This document shows positions 1-8,441 of a DNA stretch of 64,000 nt, in pieces. The notes under the pieces were generated by a model. It did no database searches. It worked only from the letters and a program-made list of their open reading frames with translations, and had not been told where the DNA came from. Within the stretch, counting starts at the first letter, position 1. Every line of letters starts with the position of its first letter. The stretch spans positions 124,001 through 188,000 of the forward strand of contig NZ_JAANOQ010000003.1 of assembly GCF_011305415.1 (NCBI RefSeq), written 5' to 3'. Source of the DNA: Flavobacterium bernardetii (GTDB lineage: Bacteria; Bacteroidota; Bacteroidia; Flavobacteriales; Flavobacteriaceae). A program made the translations under genes and the position numbers.

Positions 1-674
1 CCGAAATACACGCCAATAAAAGCGGCAAGAGTTGCCACAAAAATCAAGTTAAAGTTTAAAGAATCTTTCACTTTTGAAATATTGGTAAAATAAACCGACA
101 TTCTGCTCACATCAATCATACAAGCGATTATTACGCCTGTAGCAATAAACGCTTCTTTAGATAAACCGACTTTAGTTAAAAACGCACTTCGCAACGCACC
201 TTGATGTCCGGAAAGTCCTCCAAAAAAACCACTTAAAATTCCGCCAATCGGTAAATATTTCTCAGGAAATTGTAAGTTTTTTAGTTTCGGAATTAACTCA
301 AATAAAGCAAAGAAAATCAGTAAAAACGCAACAATAATTTTCATTAAAGTTACTTGAAATACTTTGTCGTTTAAACTGTATTCAGTAAGAATATTAGCAT
401 TTGTAATCTTATCTAACAAAAATGCGCCAAGAAAAGAAAACAGTAAAGCTGGAAGTCCAAATCGTAAGGCAATTTTCCAATTGATTTGTTTTTTTACTAA
501 TAACAGTTTAAACGCATTATTTAAAAAATGCACAATTGCCGTTAATGCTATCGCTACATCGACAGGGAAAAACAGCGCAAAAGCAGGTAATAATAAAGTT
601 CCCAATCCGAAACCTGAGAAAAAGGTTAGGGCAGAAGCGAGTAGTGCTACAATTGGGATTAGGATGTATTCCAT
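1..674 (-). CDS. TauE/SafE family permease, 3' end outside the window
   Basis: The reading frame opens at an ATG at 674 and stays open to the window edge, giving about 224 residues without a stop. It begins MEYILIPIVALL and has at least six hydrophobic stretches, with a glycine-rich segment (LSGFFGGLSGHQGA) typical of the TauE/SafE (DUF81) family of anion exporters. The family moves sulfite, sulfoacetate or other organic anions across the inner membrane; the substrate here cannot be told. It lies downstream of tpiA on the same strand, separated by a repeat-rich 77 bp spacer. Family assignment is firm. The C-terminal part is missing only because the window ends. Confidence 0.85.
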   Translation of the reverse strand, partial: MEYILIPIVALLASALTFFSGFGLGTLLLPAFALFFPVDVAIALTAIVHFLNNAFKLLLVKKQINWKIALRFGLPALLFSFLGAFLLDKITNANILTEYSLNDKVFQVTLMKIIVAFLLIFFALFELIPKLKNLQFPEKYLPIGGILSGFFGGLSGHQGALRSAFLTKVGLSKEAFIATGVIIACMIDVSRMSVYFTNISKVKDSLNFNLIFVATLAAFIGVYF

Positions 675-676
675 AG

Positions 677-744
677 AAGCTGGAAGTTTGGAGTTAGAAG
701 TTTGAAGCTAGAAGTGTTAAAAAAATCTTCCAGCTTCTAGCTTC
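677..744. repeat. Two overlapping 11-bp inverted repeats
   Basis: GAAGCTGGAAG (677-687) pairs perfectly with CTTCCAGCTTC (727-737), and GAAGCTAGAAG (704-714) pairs perfectly with CTTCTAGCTTC (734-744). The right arms share bases 734-737, so the two hairpins exclude each other. The stretch is built from GAAGTTTGAAGCTAGAAG-like words and lies between the tpiA stop and the permease start. It could act as an RNA structure after tpiA, but no run of T follows as in a classic terminator. Confidence 0.6.
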
Positions 745-751
745 CATCTTT

Positions 752-1501
752 TTATATTCCGTTAATAATTCCGAAGAAATCGTTGGCGTTTAATGCTGCA
801 CCACCAATTAATCCACCATCAACATCCGGTTTTGAGAAAATTTCTTTGGCGTTGTCAGGTTTAACACTTCCACCGTATAAAATAGAAACGTTTTCAGCAA
901 TTTCTCTTCCGAAAACTTTATCAACTAAGTTTCTAACAAATAAATGCATTTCTTGTGCTTGTTCTGGAGAAGCGGTTTCGCCAGTTCCAATAGCCCAAAC
1001 TGGTTCGTAAGCTAATACGATATTATTCCATTTTTCATTTGAAATATGAAACAAACCATCCCGTAATTGGTATTCAACAATATTAAAATGGTTGTCGTTT
1101 TGTCTGTCTTTTAATTCTTCACCAAAGCAAAAAATAACCGTCATATCGTGAGTTAAAGCAGTATCCACTTTATTTGCTAATAACGCATCATTTTCATGAA
1201 AATAAGCTCTTCTTTCGCTATGACCTAAAATCACAGTATTCACAGCAATACTTGTTAACATTGACGCAGAAACTTCACCTGTAAACGCGCCACTTTCTGC
1301 TTGATGCATGTTTTGAGCGGCGATTTTAATATCCGTTCCAGCCACTAATTCCACCGCTTTTGCTAAAAATGGAAATGGAGTAGCTAAAATGACTTCAGCA
1401 TTGTTGTTTGGTTTGTTGTTTTTGATTTCGTTAATTAACTCTATGGCTTGTGGTAAGGTTTTGTTCATTTTCCAGTTACCAGCGACGATGTTTTTTCTCA
1501 T
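752..1501 (-). CDS. tpiA: Triose-phosphate isomerase
   Basis: Interconverts dihydroxyacetone phosphate and glyceraldehyde 3-phosphate in cytoplasmic glycolysis and gluconeogenesis. At 249 residues it has the normal family length. The substrate-binding pair Asn9/Lys11 (GNWK), the catalytic His94 in GHSERR, the catalytic base Glu166 in AYEPVWAIGTG (the flexible loop) and the C-terminal phosphate-binding YGGSV are all present. It is the downstream member of a same-strand group with two redox proteins (1618-3231), an arrangement seen in other flavobacteria. A perfect 18-bp inverted repeat lies just upstream, so it may be transcribed separately. Confidence 0.98.
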   Translation of the reverse strand: MRKNIVAGNWKMNKTLPQAIELINEIKNNKPNNNAEVILATPFPFLAKAVELVAGTDIKIAAQNMHQAESGAFTGEVSASMLTSIAVNTVILGHSERRAYFHENDALLANKVDTALTHDMTVIFCFGEELKDRQNDNHFNIVEYQLRDGLFHISNEKWNNIVLAYEPVWAIGTGETASPEQAQEMHLFVRNLVDKVFGREIAENVSILYGGSVKPDNAKEIFSKPDVDGGLIGGAALNANDFFGIINGI

Positions 1502-1530
1502 TTTTTATTTAGTTACAACATTTTTTTTCG

Positions 1531-1580
1531 ACACAGATTGGAGAAATTATTTAAATTATTAAAATTTCTCCAATCTGTGT
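1531..1580. repeat. Perfect 18-bp inverted repeat upstream of tpiA
   Basis: ACACAGATTGGAGAAATT (1531-1548) and AATTTCTCCAATCTGTGT (1563-1580) are exact reverse complements around a 14-nt AT-only loop. It lies between the stop of the thioredoxin-like gene and the tpiA start. On the tpiA strand it is followed by CG and a run of A, not T, so it is not a canonical intrinsic terminator. It could be a dispersed repeat or an mRNA stem. Confidence 0.85.
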
Positions 1581-1617
1581 TCAAAGAATAAAAAATGTTT
1601 CTTTTGGTTATGATATT

Positions 1618-2112
1618 TTATTTAGATTTTTCTATAGTTTCTTTAATTTTATCAAAGTCTTTTTCAATAGCTCTGAATAACGCAATGTTTCCTTTTTTAT
1701 CCAAAACAATAAAACGTGGAATCCAATCTAATTTGATAGATTGTCCGAATTCACCTTTCATACCATCCTTAATTAAATAGTTTTCACCAGTAACATTATG
1801 TTTTTCAATACCTGTTTTCCATGCATCGAAAGTTTTATCACAAGATAGGTTTACAAATGCTACATTTGGATTTTTAGCTTTTAATTCTTTTACTTGTGGC
1901 ATACTTTTTACACAGTCGGAACACCATGATGCCCATACTTCTATAACAACTACTTTTCCTTCGTTTTGTTTTAAGATCTCTTCGAAAGTGATGTCTTTAT
2001 TATCAGTTGTTGTTAATTTGTGACCTAAACTTTCTTTTGAAAATTCAGTTTCTTGGGCTTGACAAGAGGTTAAGCTAAGTCCTAATGCTAAGGTTGCTAA
2101 GATTTTTTTCAT
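1618..2112 (-). CDS. TlpA/ResA-like thioredoxin-fold lipoprotein
   Basis: A 164-residue periplasmic or outer-leaflet thiol-disulfide protein. Residues 1-17 form a lipoprotein signal with a lipobox LTSC ending in Cys17. The redox motif is WCSDC (Cys64/Cys67) after the ASW typical of TlpA/ResA-type proteins. These proteins keep exported cysteines reduced, for example during cytochrome c maturation or stress. The gene lies 24 bp downstream of a MauE-type membrane protein with its own thioredoxin domain (2137-3231), suggesting that electrons pass from membrane carrier to lipoprotein. Family call is firm; the partner is inferred from gene order. Confidence 0.85.
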   Translation of the reverse strand: MKKILATLALGLSLTSCQAQETEFSKESLGHKLTTTDNKDITFEEILKQNEGKVVVIEVWASWCSDCVKSMPQVKELKAKNPNVAFVNLSCDKTFDAWKTGIEKHNVTGENYLIKDGMKGEFGQSIKLDWIPRFIVLDKKGNIALFRAIEKDFDKIKETIEKSK

Positions 2113-2136
2113 GGTAATATTGTCTAAATTAATATT

Positions 2137-3231
2137 CTATTTTTTATAAATAACTTTCTCAATTGCTTTACTATTAAATGCATTTTCTGCAATTCCGTCG
2201 TAAAATTTAATTACGTTTCCATTGTGTAAATATACGATTCCTGGTGTATCTTTTCCAGAACCTAATTTCGTCCAAAATGGAATCACATCAATCACTTTGT
2301 ATGGGAATTGTTTGCCAGCATATTTAAAGAAATCTGGAATTTTTTCCGCTTCTTCATCCATAAATACAATTTGTACTTGTGGAAAATCTTTATGTTTCTT
2401 TTGTAAGGCATTTAAATCTCTAGCGGCATCTCTACAATGTTCGCAACCTGGAACGAAGAAACATAATATTTTTTTACCGTTATCGATATCAGCATAAAAC
2501 TCCGAATAACCAGAAAAGACTGGTTTTGGTCCCACTTCTTTTTTGACTTCTTCAATATTTTTTTCGACTTTAACTTTCGATGAATCGACAGGTTTAATTT
2601 CTGCAACTTGAACAGTGTCTTCAACTTGAGAAATTGTATCTGTTAAAACTACTTCATTTGAATCTATTGAACTTGAAGTAGTAGCAGCTTTCATCGGTGC
2701 TAACATGAATAAGCCTAAAATACAAGCTAAAGTCACGGTTGTTAAAATCCAAAAATTCGATTTTTTATCGTTTTCTTGAATTTTCCAAAGCCAAACTAAT
2801 AAACCAACTGCAATTATGTTTTTGATTATTGCTTCAATTGGTGTCATTGGGATTAATTCGCCAAAACAACCACAATTTCCTGAATTTCCACCGCTTAAAA
2901 AAGTCACATAGCTTAAATGAATGATGAAAACTACTAACAAACCAATCGTTGCTGGAATCGTAATTCGTTTTAAGAAATTATTATTCAGTAATAAAAACCC
3001 AAGTGCAAATTCAATTCCAATTAAAATTCTTGAAAAATAGGGTGCAACTGCTTCTGAAAATCCTAAAGTTAAAAGTTGTTTAACTTCAAAAGTAGAAATA
3101 GCAAAATAGGGCGAAAAATCGATAAAAGGAAAATCAGAAATCCAACCTTTAGATATTTTCGCAATTGCCGAAACGATAAAAAGTAAGGCAATAACTATTC
3201 TTAGCGTCCAAGATATATTTTTTTTGTTCAT
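2137..3231 (-). CDS. MauE/DoxX-type membrane protein with C-terminal thioredoxin domain (BT_3928-like)
   Basis: 364 residues in two parts. Residues 1-180 hold about five membrane segments (near 10-28, 65-83, 92-110, 133-149 and 161-180) with a CGCF motif at 120-123, as in MauE/DoxX redox-associated membrane proteins. After an acidic, Val/Glu/Lys-rich linker (190-235), residues 240-364 form a thioredoxin-like domain with PGCEHC (Cys263/Cys266). This layout matches the Bacteroidota BT_3928 family. It probably transfers reducing power across the inner membrane to periplasmic proteins, perhaps the lipoprotein encoded next. Function is inferred from domains. Confidence 0.82.
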   Translation of the reverse strand: MNKKNISWTLRIVIALLFIVSAIAKISKGWISDFPFIDFSPYFAISTFEVKQLLTLGFSEAVAPYFSRILIGIEFALGFLLLNNNFLKRITIPATIGLLVVFIIHLSYVTFLSGGNSGNCGCFGELIPMTPIEAIIKNIIAVGLLVWLWKIQENDKKSNFWILTTVTLACILGLFMLAPMKAATTSSSIDSNEVVLTDTISQVEDTVQVAEIKPVDSSKVKVEKNIEEVKKEVGPKPVFSGYSEFYADIDNGKKILCFFVPGCEHCRDAARDLNALQKKHKDFPQVQIVFMDEEAEKIPDFFKYAGKQFPYKVIDVIPFWTKLGSGKDTPGIVYLHNGNVIKFYDGIAENAFNSKAIEKVIYKK

Positions 3232-3414
3232 TTATTTTTTTGTTTAAAATACAGAGAAACATAGTTTATTGTTGTTTATAGTAAAAAAAAGTTAACATTA
3301 CCTATAATAGCAAAGCGACTTTTTTTTTAAATTTTCTATGTGTATATGTGTTTAAAATTTTAGCATTAACAAATATAAACAGGCTTTTTGATAGATTGTG
3401 TTAATGAGATGTTA

Positions 3415-3954
3415 TTAAAGTTTTTCCATCAAAATCAACGCAAAAACCGAATAGTTAATCATGTCTTGATAATTCGCATCAATACCTTCAGAAACTAAGG
3501 TTTTTCCTTTGTTATCTTCAATTTGTTTCACACGTAATAACTTCTGAATGATTAAATCCGTTAGGGAACTCACACGCATATCGCGCCAAGCTTCTCCATA
3601 ATCGTGATTTTTATCTTCCATTAATTCTTTCGTAATATCAATTTTATGATTATATAATTTGATCGCTTCTTCCGCAGTTAAATCGGGTTGCGTCGCAATG
3701 CCTTTATCCATTTGAATTAAAGCCATCACACAATAATTGATAATTCCGATAAATTCTGAAGTTTCATCTTCATCTACTTTTCGAACCTCGTTTTCTTGTA
3801 AACTTCTGATACGTTGCGCTTTAATAAATATTTGATCCGTTAACGAAGGCAAACGTAAAACGCGCCAAGCGGTTCCATAATCGTGCGCTTTTTTAGTAAA
3901 TAAATCTCTGCAAATTGCAATTACTTTGTCGTATTCTTGTGAGGTATTGCTCAT
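3415..3954 (-). CDS. DUF1599 domain protein with internal duplication
   Basis: 179 residues, soluble, no signal peptide. Two halves repeat each other: residues about 10-50 contain KAHDYGTAWRVLRLPSLTDQ and residues about 103-140 contain KNHDYGEAWRDMRVSSLTDL, both followed by a helix rich in Lys/Arg. This duplicated H-D-Y-G-x-A-W-R core is the signature of DUF1599 (also called nucleotide modification associated domain 1). The biochemical role is not established as far as I know. It is divergent from folP, sharing a 47-bp promoter region. Family call good, function unknown. Confidence 0.82.
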   Translation of the reverse strand: MSNTSQEYDKVIAICRDLFTKKAHDYGTAWRVLRLPSLTDQIFIKAQRIRSLQENEVRKVDEDETSEFIGIINYCVMALIQMDKGIATQPDLTAEEAIKLYNHKIDITKELMEDKNHDYGEAWRDMRVSSLTDLIIQKLLRVKQIEDNKGKTLVSEGIDANYQDMINYSVFALILMEKL

Positions 3955-3962
3955 TATTATAT

Positions 3963-3970
3963 TATATTTG
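3963..3970 (+). promoter_or_regulatory. -7 promoter box for folP
   Basis: TATATTTG matches the Bacteroidota -7 consensus TAnnTTTG, 31 bp before the folP start. No well-placed TTG -33 element is visible, so this is a partial match. Confidence 0.45.
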
Positions 3971-4001
3971 TATCAAAGTTCAAATATAACTAAAAAAATG
4001 T

Positions 4002-4829
4002 ATGTCAACAATAAACTGTAAAGGAACGCTCATCGATTTATCAACACCTAAAGTCATGGGAATTGTCAATGTTACGCCAGATTCATTTTTTGAAGGTGGA
4101 AAACTGACCAATTCTGATGAAATTTTAGGTCAAGTTGAGAAAATGCTAAACGATGGTGCTACGTTTATTGATTTAGGTGGTTATTCAAGTAAACCTGGAG
4201 CAGATTTTGTTTCTGAATCTGAAGAATTAAATCGAGTAATACCAATTGTGAAGTTATTAGTCGAGAAATTTCCAGATATTTTACTTTCGATTGATACATT
4301 TAGAAGTGAAGTAGCGAAGCAAGCAGTAGAAAATGGCGCGGCAATCATCAATGATATTTCGGCTGGTTTGTTAGATGAGAATATGTTTGAAACCGTTGCG
4401 AAATTACAAGTTCCGTATATTATGATGCATATGAAAGGCACACCAAAAACAATGCAAAGCTTAGCAAATTATGACGATTTATTAAAAGAAATGAATTTTT
4501 ATTTTTCGGAACGAATTTCGAAAGCGAGAAGTTTTGGTTTGAACGACATTATCATCGATCCCGGATTTGGATTCGCCAAAACAATCGAACATAATTACGA
4601 ATTATTACAGAATTTAGAGTTGCTTCAATTCCAAGAATTACCTATTTTAGCTGGAATTTCAAGAAAATCAATGATTTATAAAACCTTAGAAACTTCACCA
4701 GAAGAAGCATTAAACGGAACTACCTTTTTACACGCTTTTTGTTTACAAAAAGGAGCAAATATTTTACGCGTTCACGATGTAAAAGAAGCTGTTGAATGTG
4801 TGAAACTAATGTGCCGATTAGGCAATTAA
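4002..4829 (+). CDS. folP: Dihydropteroate synthase
   Basis: Condenses 6-hydroxymethyl-7,8-dihydropterin diphosphate with p-aminobenzoate in folate synthesis; target of sulfonamides. At 275 residues it has standard length. Seen motifs: VMGIVNVTPDSF near residues 18-29, the GGYSSKPGA loop (usually GGESTRPGA), IDTFRSEVA, AAIINDISAG, MHMKGTPKTMQ, DPGFGFAKT and a C-terminal RVHDV. The Glu/Thr/Arg to Tyr/Ser/Lys changes in the loop are conservative and common in Bacteroidota. The DUF6210-like gene follows 23 bp later and is probably cotranscribed. Confidence 0.97.
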   Translation: MSTINCKGTLIDLSTPKVMGIVNVTPDSFFEGGKLTNSDEILGQVEKMLNDGATFIDLGGYSSKPGADFVSESEELNRVIPIVKLLVEKFPDILLSIDTFRSEVAKQAVENGAAIINDISAGLLDENMFETVAKLQVPYIMMHMKGTPKTMQSLANYDDLLKEMNFYFSERISKARSFGLNDIIIDPGFGFAKTIEHNYELLQNLELLQFQELPILAGISRKSMIYKTLETSPEEALNGTTFLHAFCLQKGANILRVHDVKEAVECVKLMCRLGN

Positions 4830-4852
4830 CAATTAGTCAATTTACCAAGATT

Positions 4853-5281
4853 ATGTTAAAACCTAAAATAAAATTATATGATGCAGTTGGTTTGGGATTA
4901 ATAATTTCTTATCCATCTGGTGTAGAAATTTCAAATCAAACTGGAGGAACTACTTGTTATCAACCATCAATTGAAGGTGTTTATTTGCCAATTGTAAATT
5001 CTTGTAGTTTATCAAATGAATTAATAAGTCCAGAAATTGAATTATTTGAATATTTTTCAAAATATGGATGTGATTTCTTAAGAGAAGTCGATATTGAAAT
5101 TATAAATAAAATTCTAGATAAATATAAATTATCAGATTTTATTAAAATTGATTTAGATATGTTAAAACAATCACACGAATCATGGATTTATGTAGATGTT
5201 TATTATGATGAAAAACATGATCTTTTAGATTGTTTTAATTTTCCTTTAAAAGGTGTGTTAACTTGGAGTAATAGTGATTAA
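4853..5281 (+). CDS. Small hypothetical protein, DUF6210-like
   Basis: 142 residues from the ATG at 4853. The frame is open further upstream to 4796, but that would overlap folP and add residues unlike the family. The N-terminal part (KIKLYDAVGLGLIISYPSGVE followed by SNQTGGTTC and a GVYLPI stretch) recalls the DUF6210 family; I am going from memory and would check it. Acidic, soluble, no signal peptide. Function unknown. It may be cotranscribed with folP, but nothing links it to folate. Confidence 0.65.
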   Translation: MLKPKIKLYDAVGLGLIISYPSGVEISNQTGGTTCYQPSIEGVYLPIVNSCSLSNELISPEIELFEYFSKYGCDFLREVDIEIINKILDKYKLSDFIKIDLDMLKQSHESWIYVDVYYDEKHDLLDCFNFPLKGVLTWSNSD

Positions 5282-5312
5282 TTGGCACATTGTCAAATTG
5301 ACTAATTGAACA

Positions 5313-5786
5313 TTAATTATGATGATACGGTTCGTTATTCAAAATCGTAAAGCCTCTATAAATCTGCTCAATCACAAATAATCGTACCATTTGATGTGAA
5401 AATGTCATTTGAGATAAGGCCACTTTTCCTTGTGCTTTTTGATAGACTTCTTCCGAAAAACCATAAGGTCCACCAATTACAAAGACCAACGTTTTAATTC
5501 CGGAATTCATTTTCTTTTGTAAAAAATCGGAGAAACCAACACTATTGAATTCTTTTCCATTTTCGTCCAATAAAATCAATTGGTCTGTTGGCGTTAATTT
5601 GGATAAAATAAGCTGTCCTTCTTTCGTTTTTTGCTCACTTTCCGATAAGTTTTTTACGTTTTTGATGTCTGGAATAACATCCAAATCGAACTTAATATAA
5701 AAACCCAATCGCTTCGTATATTCGTCTATTAAAGCTTGCAGATTTTTATTGTCGGTTTTGCCAATGGCTATAAGTTTGATGTTCAT
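5313..5786 (-). CDS. rlmH: 23S rRNA (pseudouridine1915-N3)-methyltransferase
   Basis: Methylates pseudouridine 1915 in helix 69 of 23S rRNA on assembled 70S ribosomes, using SAM. 157 residues, the usual length for this small SPOUT enzyme. Visible features are MNIKLIAIGK at the start, LLDENGKEF, the SAM-binding VIGGPYG loop, SQMTFSHQMVR and the conserved C-terminus YRGFTILNNEPYHH. Its position between folP and the YebC gene, flanked by repeat-rich spacers, suggests a single-gene transcript. Confidence 0.97.
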   Translation of the reverse strand: MNIKLIAIGKTDNKNLQALIDEYTKRLGFYIKFDLDVIPDIKNVKNLSESEQKTKEGQLILSKLTPTDQLILLDENGKEFNSVGFSDFLQKKMNSGIKTLVFVIGGPYGFSEEVYQKAQGKVALSQMTFSHQMVRLFVIEQIYRGFTILNNEPYHHN

Positions 5787-5836
5787 ATTGAGTTGGGAGT
5801 TAGGAGATGGGAGTTAGGAGATGGGAGTTAGGAGTA
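5787..5836. repeat. Short degenerate tandem repeat (GGGAGTTAGGAGAT)
   Basis: GGGAGTTAGGAGAT is repeated about three times in a row directly upstream of the rlmH start. Similar purine-rich GAAG/TAG words occur at 677-714. It looks like one of the low-complexity spacer words spread through this window; no function can be read from it. Confidence 0.6.
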
Positions 5837-5841
5837 AGTAA

Positions 5842-5873
5842 AATGCAGAATTTAAAATATTAAATTCTGCATT
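5842..5873 (-). terminator. Hairpin after the YebC gene
   Basis: AATGCAGAATTTA (5842-5854) pairs perfectly with TAAATTCTGCATT (5861-5873) around a 6-nt AT loop. On the minus strand it is followed by a short T-rich tract (TTTTAC). It lies 38 bp past the stop of the YebC-type gene, so it fits a weak intrinsic terminator. Confidence 0.55.
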
Positions 5874-5910
5874 CAATTGTATACTGTAAACTGCGACTGT
5901 AAACTGAAAA

Positions 5911-6627
5911 CTAATTCTCCACCATGGTATGGAAAACGTTCATTACGTCATCGTCTTCTTCAATTTTTTCTAATAATTTTTCCACATCAGCTACTTGTTC
6001 TGGTGTTAATTCTTTCGTTACTTGTGGAATTCTATCAAATCCAGAAGATAAAATCTCTAAACCTCTAGATTCTAATTCTTTCTGAATCGCTCCGAAACTT
6101 TCAAAAGGCGCGTACATTAAAATTCCATCTTCATCATCAGCGAAAATTTCTTCTACACCGAAATCAATCATTTCTAATTCTAATTCGTCAATATCTTGTC
6201 CGGCAGCAGGGATTCTGAAGTTACATGTATGATCAAACATAAATTCAACCGAACCTTGCGTTCCCATTGTTCCATTACATTTGTTGAAATAACTTCTAAT
6301 ATTCGCAACGGTTCTGTTGTTGTTATCTGAAGCAGTTTCAATTAAAATCGCAATTCCGTGTGGTGCGTAACCTTCAAATAAAATTTCTTTATAGTTCGCT
6401 GTGTCTTTATCTGTAGCTTTTTTAATGGCACGTTCTACGTTTTCTTTTGGCATATTTACTGCCTTAGAGTTTTGAATAACGGCTCTTAAACGCGAGTTAG
6501 CTTCCGGATTTGGACCACCTTCTTTAACCGCCATTACAATATCTTTACCAATTCTGGTAAACGCTTTAGCCATTGCCGACCAACGCTTCATTTTTCTTCC
6601 TTTTCTGAATTCAAACGCTCTTCCCAT
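5911..6627 (-). CDS. YebC/PmpR-family transcription/translation factor
   Basis: 238 residues from the ATG at 6627 (MGRAFEFRKGRKMKRW). The frame stays open 33 codons further upstream, but those residues are hydrophobic and unlike the family. YebC/PmpR proteins bind nucleic acid; some act as transcription regulators and some ease ribosome stalling at proline stretches. The conserved core (AFTRIGKDIVMAVKEGGPNP, NMPKENVERAIKKA, EGYAPHGIAILIE, TDNNNRT-like and the acidic C-terminal half) is complete. Divergent from the pseudouridine synthase at 6771. Confidence 0.93.
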   Translation of the reverse strand: MGRAFEFRKGRKMKRWSAMAKAFTRIGKDIVMAVKEGGPNPEANSRLRAVIQNSKAVNMPKENVERAIKKATDKDTANYKEILFEGYAPHGIAILIETASDNNNRTVANIRSYFNKCNGTMGTQGSVEFMFDHTCNFRIPAAGQDIDELELEMIDFGVEEIFADDEDGILMYAPFESFGAIQKELESRGLEILSSGFDRIPQVTKELTPEQVADVEKLLEKIEEDDDVMNVFHTMVEN

Positions 6628-6758
6628 TTCTCGTTTTGGTTTTTTTATATAAGTGCAAAAATAAAATAAGCAAGCAGTAAAAAAAAATGTTTGAGTGTTT
6701 TTTTTATGGTTATCTAATTTTTCCAATTTTTACAGATTAAATAATATGTCAATTGCTT

Positions 6759-6766
6759 TATCTTTG
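6759..6766 (+). promoter_or_regulatory. -7 promoter box very close to the pseudouridine synthase start
   Basis: TATCTTTG matches TAnnTTTG and ends only 4 bp before the preferred ATG at 6771. If used, transcription would begin at or next to the start codon, giving a leaderless or near-leaderless mRNA. Confidence 0.45.
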
Positions 6767-6770
6767 CCCT

Positions 6771-8441
6771 ATGCAAAACCAATTTTTTCAACCTATTTCA
6801 GCCGATATTTCAGGAATTTCGTTACCTGAAAAATTTACGTTTCCGTTTTATTATCAGCCACATCCATTGAGTGAAATTGCGGCTACGGCTTTGCAAAATT
6901 ACTTAGAATTGCAAACTAATTTTGATCATAATTTTGGATTAGATGCCAATCAAAACGGATTAGTGATTGGGAAAATGTTTGGTGTTTTGGTTTGTCAAAA
7001 TGAAAAGGGTGAATTAGGGTATTTATGGGCGTTTTCAGGGAAATTAGCGAATGAAAATCACCATGATTATTTCGTGCCAACGGTTTTTGATATGTTAGTC
7101 GACAATAGTTTTTTCCGTAAAGAAGAAGCGCTGTTAAATGCTTACAATCGTAAAATTGAAAATTTAGAAATTTCTGAAGATTATTTAAATGAATTAGAAA
7201 ATTTCAAGAAAACTAAGATTCAAGCGGAAACTGAATTACAAAATCAGAAAATCAGAATTAAAGAACAAAAAATACTTCGTGACGAAAGAAGAATTCAAAT
7301 AGAAGCCACTTTAAACGAAGAAGAATTATTGGAATTTAACGAACAACTAGCTGAAGAAAGTAAGAAAGAAAGCATTTTGTTAAAGAAAATGACCAAATAT
7401 TGGAAATTAACTTTGCAAACTTTAGAAGAAAAAGGGTTAGTGTTTTCCAATGAATTAATGCAATTAAAAGAAGAAAGAAAGGCGAAATCGGCAGCTTTAC
7501 AACAAAAATTATTTGCGGAATATTCGTTTTTTAATCAGTATAAAGAAAAGAAAAGTTTAGGCGAAATTTTCAATAATAATCCGCCCGCTGGAGCAGGAGA
7601 ATGTGCTGCGCCGAAGTTATTACATTATGCTTTTCAACATAATTTAAAGCCGATTTGCATGGCAGAATTTTGGTGGGGACAATCGCCAAACTCAGAAGTA
7701 CGACAACACAAACAATTTTATCCGTCTTGTAAAAGTAAATGTGAACCGATTTTGATGGGGCATATGTTACAAGATTTAGAAATGGAAGAAAATCCGTTTA
7801 TTATGAATCATGCAGAAGGGAAAGATATTGAAATTGTGTACGAAGATGAAGTGATGCTAGCCATAAATAAACCTACAGAATTTTTATCCGTTCCAGGAAA
7901 AACCATTTCCGATTCGGTTTACGCTCGAATTAAGGACAAATATCCTGAGGCGACTGGTCCGCTAATTGTGCATCGATTAGATATGTCGACTTCCGGAATT
8001 ATGCTTATCGCGAAAAATGAAGCTACAGCGGTACAATTACAAAGTCAGTTTATTAATCGAACCATTAAGAAACGTTACGTCGCTTTATTAGATGGTTTAT
8101 TAGAAAAATCTCACGGTTATATCGATTTGCCTTTACGAGTAGATTTAGACGATAGACCAAGGCAATTAGTTTGTTACGAACACGGAAAACCTGCACAAAC
8201 CAAATGGAAAACCATTGAAGTCAAAAACGGAAAAACGAAGGTTCATTTTTATCCAATAACAGGAAGAACGCACCAATTACGTGTTCATGCTTCTCATAAT
8301 TTAGGACTACACGCGCCAATTGTTGGTGACGATTTATACGGTACAAAAGCTGATAGGTTGCATTTGCACGCTGAATATATTCAGTTTGAGCATCCAATTA
8401 CCAAAGAAATAATGGAGATTGTGGTGGAAGCGGAGTTTTAA
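6771..8441 (+). CDS. RluA-family pseudouridine synthase with long N-terminal region
   Basis: 556 residues from the ATG at 6771. The C-terminal 200 residues form a RluA-type catalytic domain: AINKPTEFLSVPG, then HRLDMSTSG with catalytic Asp404, RYVALLDG, and the ITGRTHQLRVHAS motif. The first 350 residues are an extension with a Lys/Glu-rich coiled coil (about 130-260) and a Cys-containing segment (GECAAPKLL, CMAEFWWG, CKSKCEP), as in the long RluA-like enzymes of Bacteroidota. It isomerises uridine in rRNA or tRNA; the exact target is unknown. An earlier ATG at 6753 lies upstream of the likely -7 box, so I did not use it. Confidence 0.88.
   Translation: MQNQFFQPISADISGISLPEKFTFPFYYQPHPLSEIAATALQNYLELQTNFDHNFGLDANQNGLVIGKMFGVLVCQNEKGELGYLWAFSGKLANENHHDYFVPTVFDMLVDNSFFRKEEALLNAYNRKIENLEISEDYLNELENFKKTKIQAETELQNQKIRIKEQKILRDERRIQIEATLNEEELLEFNEQLAEESKKESILLKKMTKYWKLTLQTLEEKGLVFSNELMQLKEERKAKSAALQQKLFAEYSFFNQYKEKKSLGEIFNNNPPAGAGECAAPKLLHYAFQHNLKPICMAEFWWGQSPNSEVRQHKQFYPSCKSKCEPILMGHMLQDLEMEENPFIMNHAEGKDIEIVYEDEVMLAINKPTEFLSVPGKTISDSVYARIKDKYPEATGPLIVHRLDMSTSGIMLIAKNEATAVQLQSQFINRTIKKRYVALLDGLLEKSHGYIDLPLRVDLDDRPRQLVCYEHGKPAQTKWKTIEVKNGKTKVHFYPITGRTHQLRVHASHNLGLHAPIVGDDLYGTKADRLHLHAEYIQFEHPITKEIMEIVVEAEF

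Noticed and set aside
5911..6726. Longer start for the YebC-type gene at 6726
   Set aside because: The extra 33 residues are hydrophobic and absent from the family; MGRAFEF is the conserved start.
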